In this document: positions 4,226-6,179 of the stretch, piece by piece
Layout of the letters: each line of letters begins with the position of its first letter
Position numbering within the stretch: position 1 is the first letter of the stretch
DNA from: Syntrophomonas sp.
GTDB lineage: Bacteria > Bacillota > Syntrophomonadia > Syntrophomonadales > Syntrophomonadaceae
DNA length: 6,179 bases
Direction: 5' to 3'
Assembly: GCA_028693695.1 (NCBI GenBank)
Contig: JAQUUV010000126.1
Span: 1-6,179 of the forward strand
Notes under the pieces: model-generated
The model's database searches: none
What the model was told of the DNA's origin: nothing
What the model saw: the letters and a program-made list of their open reading frames with translations, nothing else
Translations under genes and position numbers: made by a program

Positions 4226-6179
4226 TTCCCGAATTCATTATCACTAAGTGATATTTTGGCTTTGGAACTACTAGATTTAAATACACTATTACTGGTTCTA
4301 TTCTGGCTATCGGGGCCCAGTTTTTTTCTTTGTCGCAGCATCTCTTCCAACATCTCTAACATATCCGGGCTAATTGACTGCAGGTCTATGGTCGAGCTCG
4401 ATCCGCGTTTTTTTAAACTGAATTTGTTTACCCCTTCCTTAAGTAAGGAAGCCTGGCTAGAAAGTTCCTCACTGGCTGAAGCGCTCTCTTCGGCGGTTGC
4501 GGCGTTATTTTGCACCACCTGAGATATCTGTTCTACACCTTTATCAATCTGAGCTATGCCAGAAGCCTGTTCGTTTGAGGCTACAGCAATATCTCCCACT
4601 AGCGTTGCCACTTTGGTTACACCTTCTACAATTTGGCTTAGAGCAGTAGCTGTATCGCCGGCAATCCTAGTTCCCGCTTCGGTCTTCTTAATGGAACCTT
4701 CTATCATATCCGTGGTTTCTTTGGCCGCGCTGGCGCTTCTGGCCGCCAGATTCCTTACTTCCTCGGCTACAACTGCAAACCCTTTGCCATGCTGTCCTGC
4801 CCGGGCAGCTTCAACCGCTGCATTCAAAGCTAAGATATTGGTCTGGAAGGCAATCTCGTCAATCACCTTAATAATCTTGGATATATTTCCGGACGACTCG
4901 TTTATAGCTTCCATAGCTTCCAGCATACCTTTCATCTGGTTATTGCCTTCAACCGCATTATCTCTAGCATTTAATGCCAATTCATTAGCTTGGTTGGCAT
5001 TTACGGCATTCTGGCTGGTTTGAATCGCTATTTGCCTTATAGACGCGGTTAACTCTTCTATGGCGCTGGATTGTTCGGTAGCTCCCTGGGCCAGCATCTG
5101 ACTGGAACTGGCTACCTGACAAGAGGCATTGGCTACTTGGTCTGATGCCAGGTGAATATCCCCTAGAGTATCATTGAATGAATTAATAATTAGATTAAGA
5201 GAATCCTTGATTTCGCTAAAATCCCCCCGATACTCTGCACTTATAGCCACATCTAGATTTCCCTGGGCCATTTTAGTTAGTACATCAGAAATCTCACTTA
5301 CATATCCCAACTGGGTATTAATAGTTCCATTTAATGCATGCTTTATCTTGGCATGATCTCCTTTATAATTGCCTTGAACACTTACCTGTAAGTTTCCCTT
5401 TTCCATTTCCGCTAATACTTCTTCGGCTTCTTTTATCGGCTCAATGAGAGCATCCAGAGTCCTGTTTACGCCATCTATTATGAGGCTAAAATCTCCTCTG
5501 TGTTTGCTGGCATCAGCACGGATATCCAGTTTTCCTGCCACTGCTGCATCCGCCAGCATGTCTGCATCATTCACCATTCTCTCGATATTTTCCATCATAG
5601 CGATGAATACAGGCATCAACTGATCCCCTTCCGAACGTTTACCAACTGCCTGGTATTCTTCTAAGTTGCCTAAATCGCCTTGAGCAATATTATTTACGGT
5701 ATTCTGCACTAGTAGTAATCTGTCTCTAACCTCATTTACGGATAGAGCTGTTTCCGCGAATATCCCTTGGTATTGACCTTCTACTTTTATGGTATAATCA
5801 TTAACCGCCATTTTCTTAAGAACCGCACTGCTTTCCTGTAAACCTCCCAGACCATCGATACAGGCATTCAGGCTATTCTTGAATTCATTGAAATTTCCTT
5901 GATAGTTGTTGGTTATCTTTTCCGGGATTTCGCCTTTACTAATTCTATCTACACATTTTGCCGCCAGGTTCAAGGGGTCAATAACCGCATCTAACATCCC
6001 ATTAATGCCTTCTAACAATTCTTTATCTGCCCCATTTATTCCATGTAAATCGGCCCGGGCGTCAAGCTTGCCCACCTTGATGGCATCCACTAAGGCTCTG
6101 ATTTCGCCTAATACTGCGGTTCCAAGCTTAGCAGCATCAGAATTTACTGTCTGACTGAGGTTGTGGTTGGTTTGAATAT
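4219..6179 (-). CDS. Methyl-accepting chemotaxis protein with tandem HAMP-like array (N-terminus off right edge)
   Basis: A chemoreceptor that controls CheA kinase activity. 652 residues are visible and the frame stays open to the window edge; a GTG at 6090-6088 lies inside the first HAMP-like unit and is not a credible start. From the edge to about 5161 there are at least seven HAMP-like units with a period near 45 residues, each with a [KQ]G[DKN]L-type turn and most with a G[DN]F..I..[SG][LV]N helix start. The signalling domain (about 5160-4423) has the conserved hairpin tip EIAFQTNILALNAAVEAARAG (4857-4795), with A/S/E/Q-rich methylation-type helices on both sides. No membrane segment or ligand-binding domain is visible in this part. 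A 67-residue tail follows, with a helix (DMLEMLEEMLRQRKK), Ser-rich linkers and a final EFGKY. Its neighbours cheR and cheB would set its methylation level. The sensed signal is unknown. Confidence 0.95.
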   Translation of the reverse strand, partial: IQTNHNLSQTVNSDAAKLGTAVLGEIRALVDAIKVGKLDARADLHGINGADKELLEGINGMLDAVIDPLNLAAKCVDRISKGEIPEKITNNYQGNFNEFKNSLNACIDGLGGLQESSAVLKKMAVNDYTIKVEGQYQGIFAETALSVNEVRDRLLLVQNTVNNIAQGDLGNLEEYQAVGKRSEGDQLMPVFIAMMENIERMVNDADMLADAAVAGKLDIRADASKHRGDFSLIIDGVNRTLDALIEPIKEAEEVLAEMEKGNLQVSVQGNYKGDHAKIKHALNGTINTQLGYVSEISDVLTKMAQGNLDVAISAEYRGDFSEIKDSLNLIINSFNDTLGDIHLASDQVANASCQVASSSQMLAQGATEQSSAIEELTASIRQIAIQTSQNAVNANQANELALNARDNAVEGNNQMKGMLEAMEAINESSGNISKIIKVIDEIAFQTNILALNAAVEAARAGQHGKGFAVVAEEVRNLAARSASAAKETTDMIEGSIKKTEAGTRIAGDTATALSQIVEGVTKVATLVGDIAVASNEQASGIAQIDKGVEQISQVVQNNAATAEESASASEELSSQASLLKEGVNKFSLKKRGSSSTIDLQSISPDMLEMLEEMLRQRKKLGPDSQNRTSNSVFKSSSSKAKISLSDNEFGKY

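Noticed and set aside
4074..4286. A 70-codon minus-strand frame overlapping the end of the MCP gene and extending to the cheR leader
   Set aside because: It begins at a GTG inside the MCP gene without a suitable ribosome binding site, resembles no family I know, and the first third is an out-of-frame reading of the MCP. A GGAGG near 4150 inside it leads to no well-spaced start.
4256..5023. Plus-strand open frames opposite the MCP, up to 155 codons
   Set aside because: The Ala/Ser/Leu-rich products mirror the repetitive Ala/Ser/Glu codons of the MCP helices; no ribosome binding site or family signal.
5161..6179. DNA-level tandem repeat or CRISPR-like array in the MCP gene
   Set aside because: The repetition of about 135 bases exists only at the protein level (HAMP-like units); the nucleotide copies are strongly diverged and there are no identical repeats with unique spacers.

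Overview
The window is a compact, moderately AT-rich bacterial segment in which every supported gene lies on the minus strand, so transcription runs from high to low coordinates. GGAGG-type ribosome binding sites, GTG/TTG starts alongside ATG, a PrsA-like membrane-anchored foldase, and a TtcA-like enzyme of the kind common in anaerobic Firmicutes together suggest a Clostridia-class organism, probably motile. I cannot name the genus from sequence alone.

Region 1 (6179 to 2116) is a chemotaxis block. It starts with a methyl-accepting chemotaxis protein (MCP) that runs off the right edge. It has at least seven tandem HAMP-like units followed by a complete signalling hairpin. Next come the receptor methyltransferase CheR and the methylesterase CheB, with all key residues present. 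cheR and cheB are 6 nt apart and probably translationally coupled, and a simple rho-independent terminator closes the block. MCP, CheR and CheB form a natural adaptation module: CheR methylates the receptor hairpin, and CheB, activated by phosphorylation, removes the methyl groups. CheA, CheW and CheY are not in the window.

Region 2 (about 2115 to 1778) has no intact gene. It holds a decayed fragment of a histidine kinase ATPase domain, recognisable by its G1 box and F box and flanked by stop codons.

Region 3 (1765 to 1) reads as a second operon-like run: a parvulin-type peptidyl-prolyl isomerase anchored in the membrane, an 86-residue unknown protein with a possible winged-helix pattern, a small hydrophobic reading frame that seems to be interrupted by a single-base frameshift, and the N-terminal 128 residues of a TtcA-family PP-loop protein that leaves the left edge.

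The most interesting points are the internally duplicated HAMP array, a C-terminal EFGKY pentapeptide on the MCP that matches the aromatic-x-x-aromatic CheR-tether pattern although the neighbouring CheR appears to lack the usual binding loop, the kinase remnant, and the frameshifted small gene. I see no evidence of a wholly new system.
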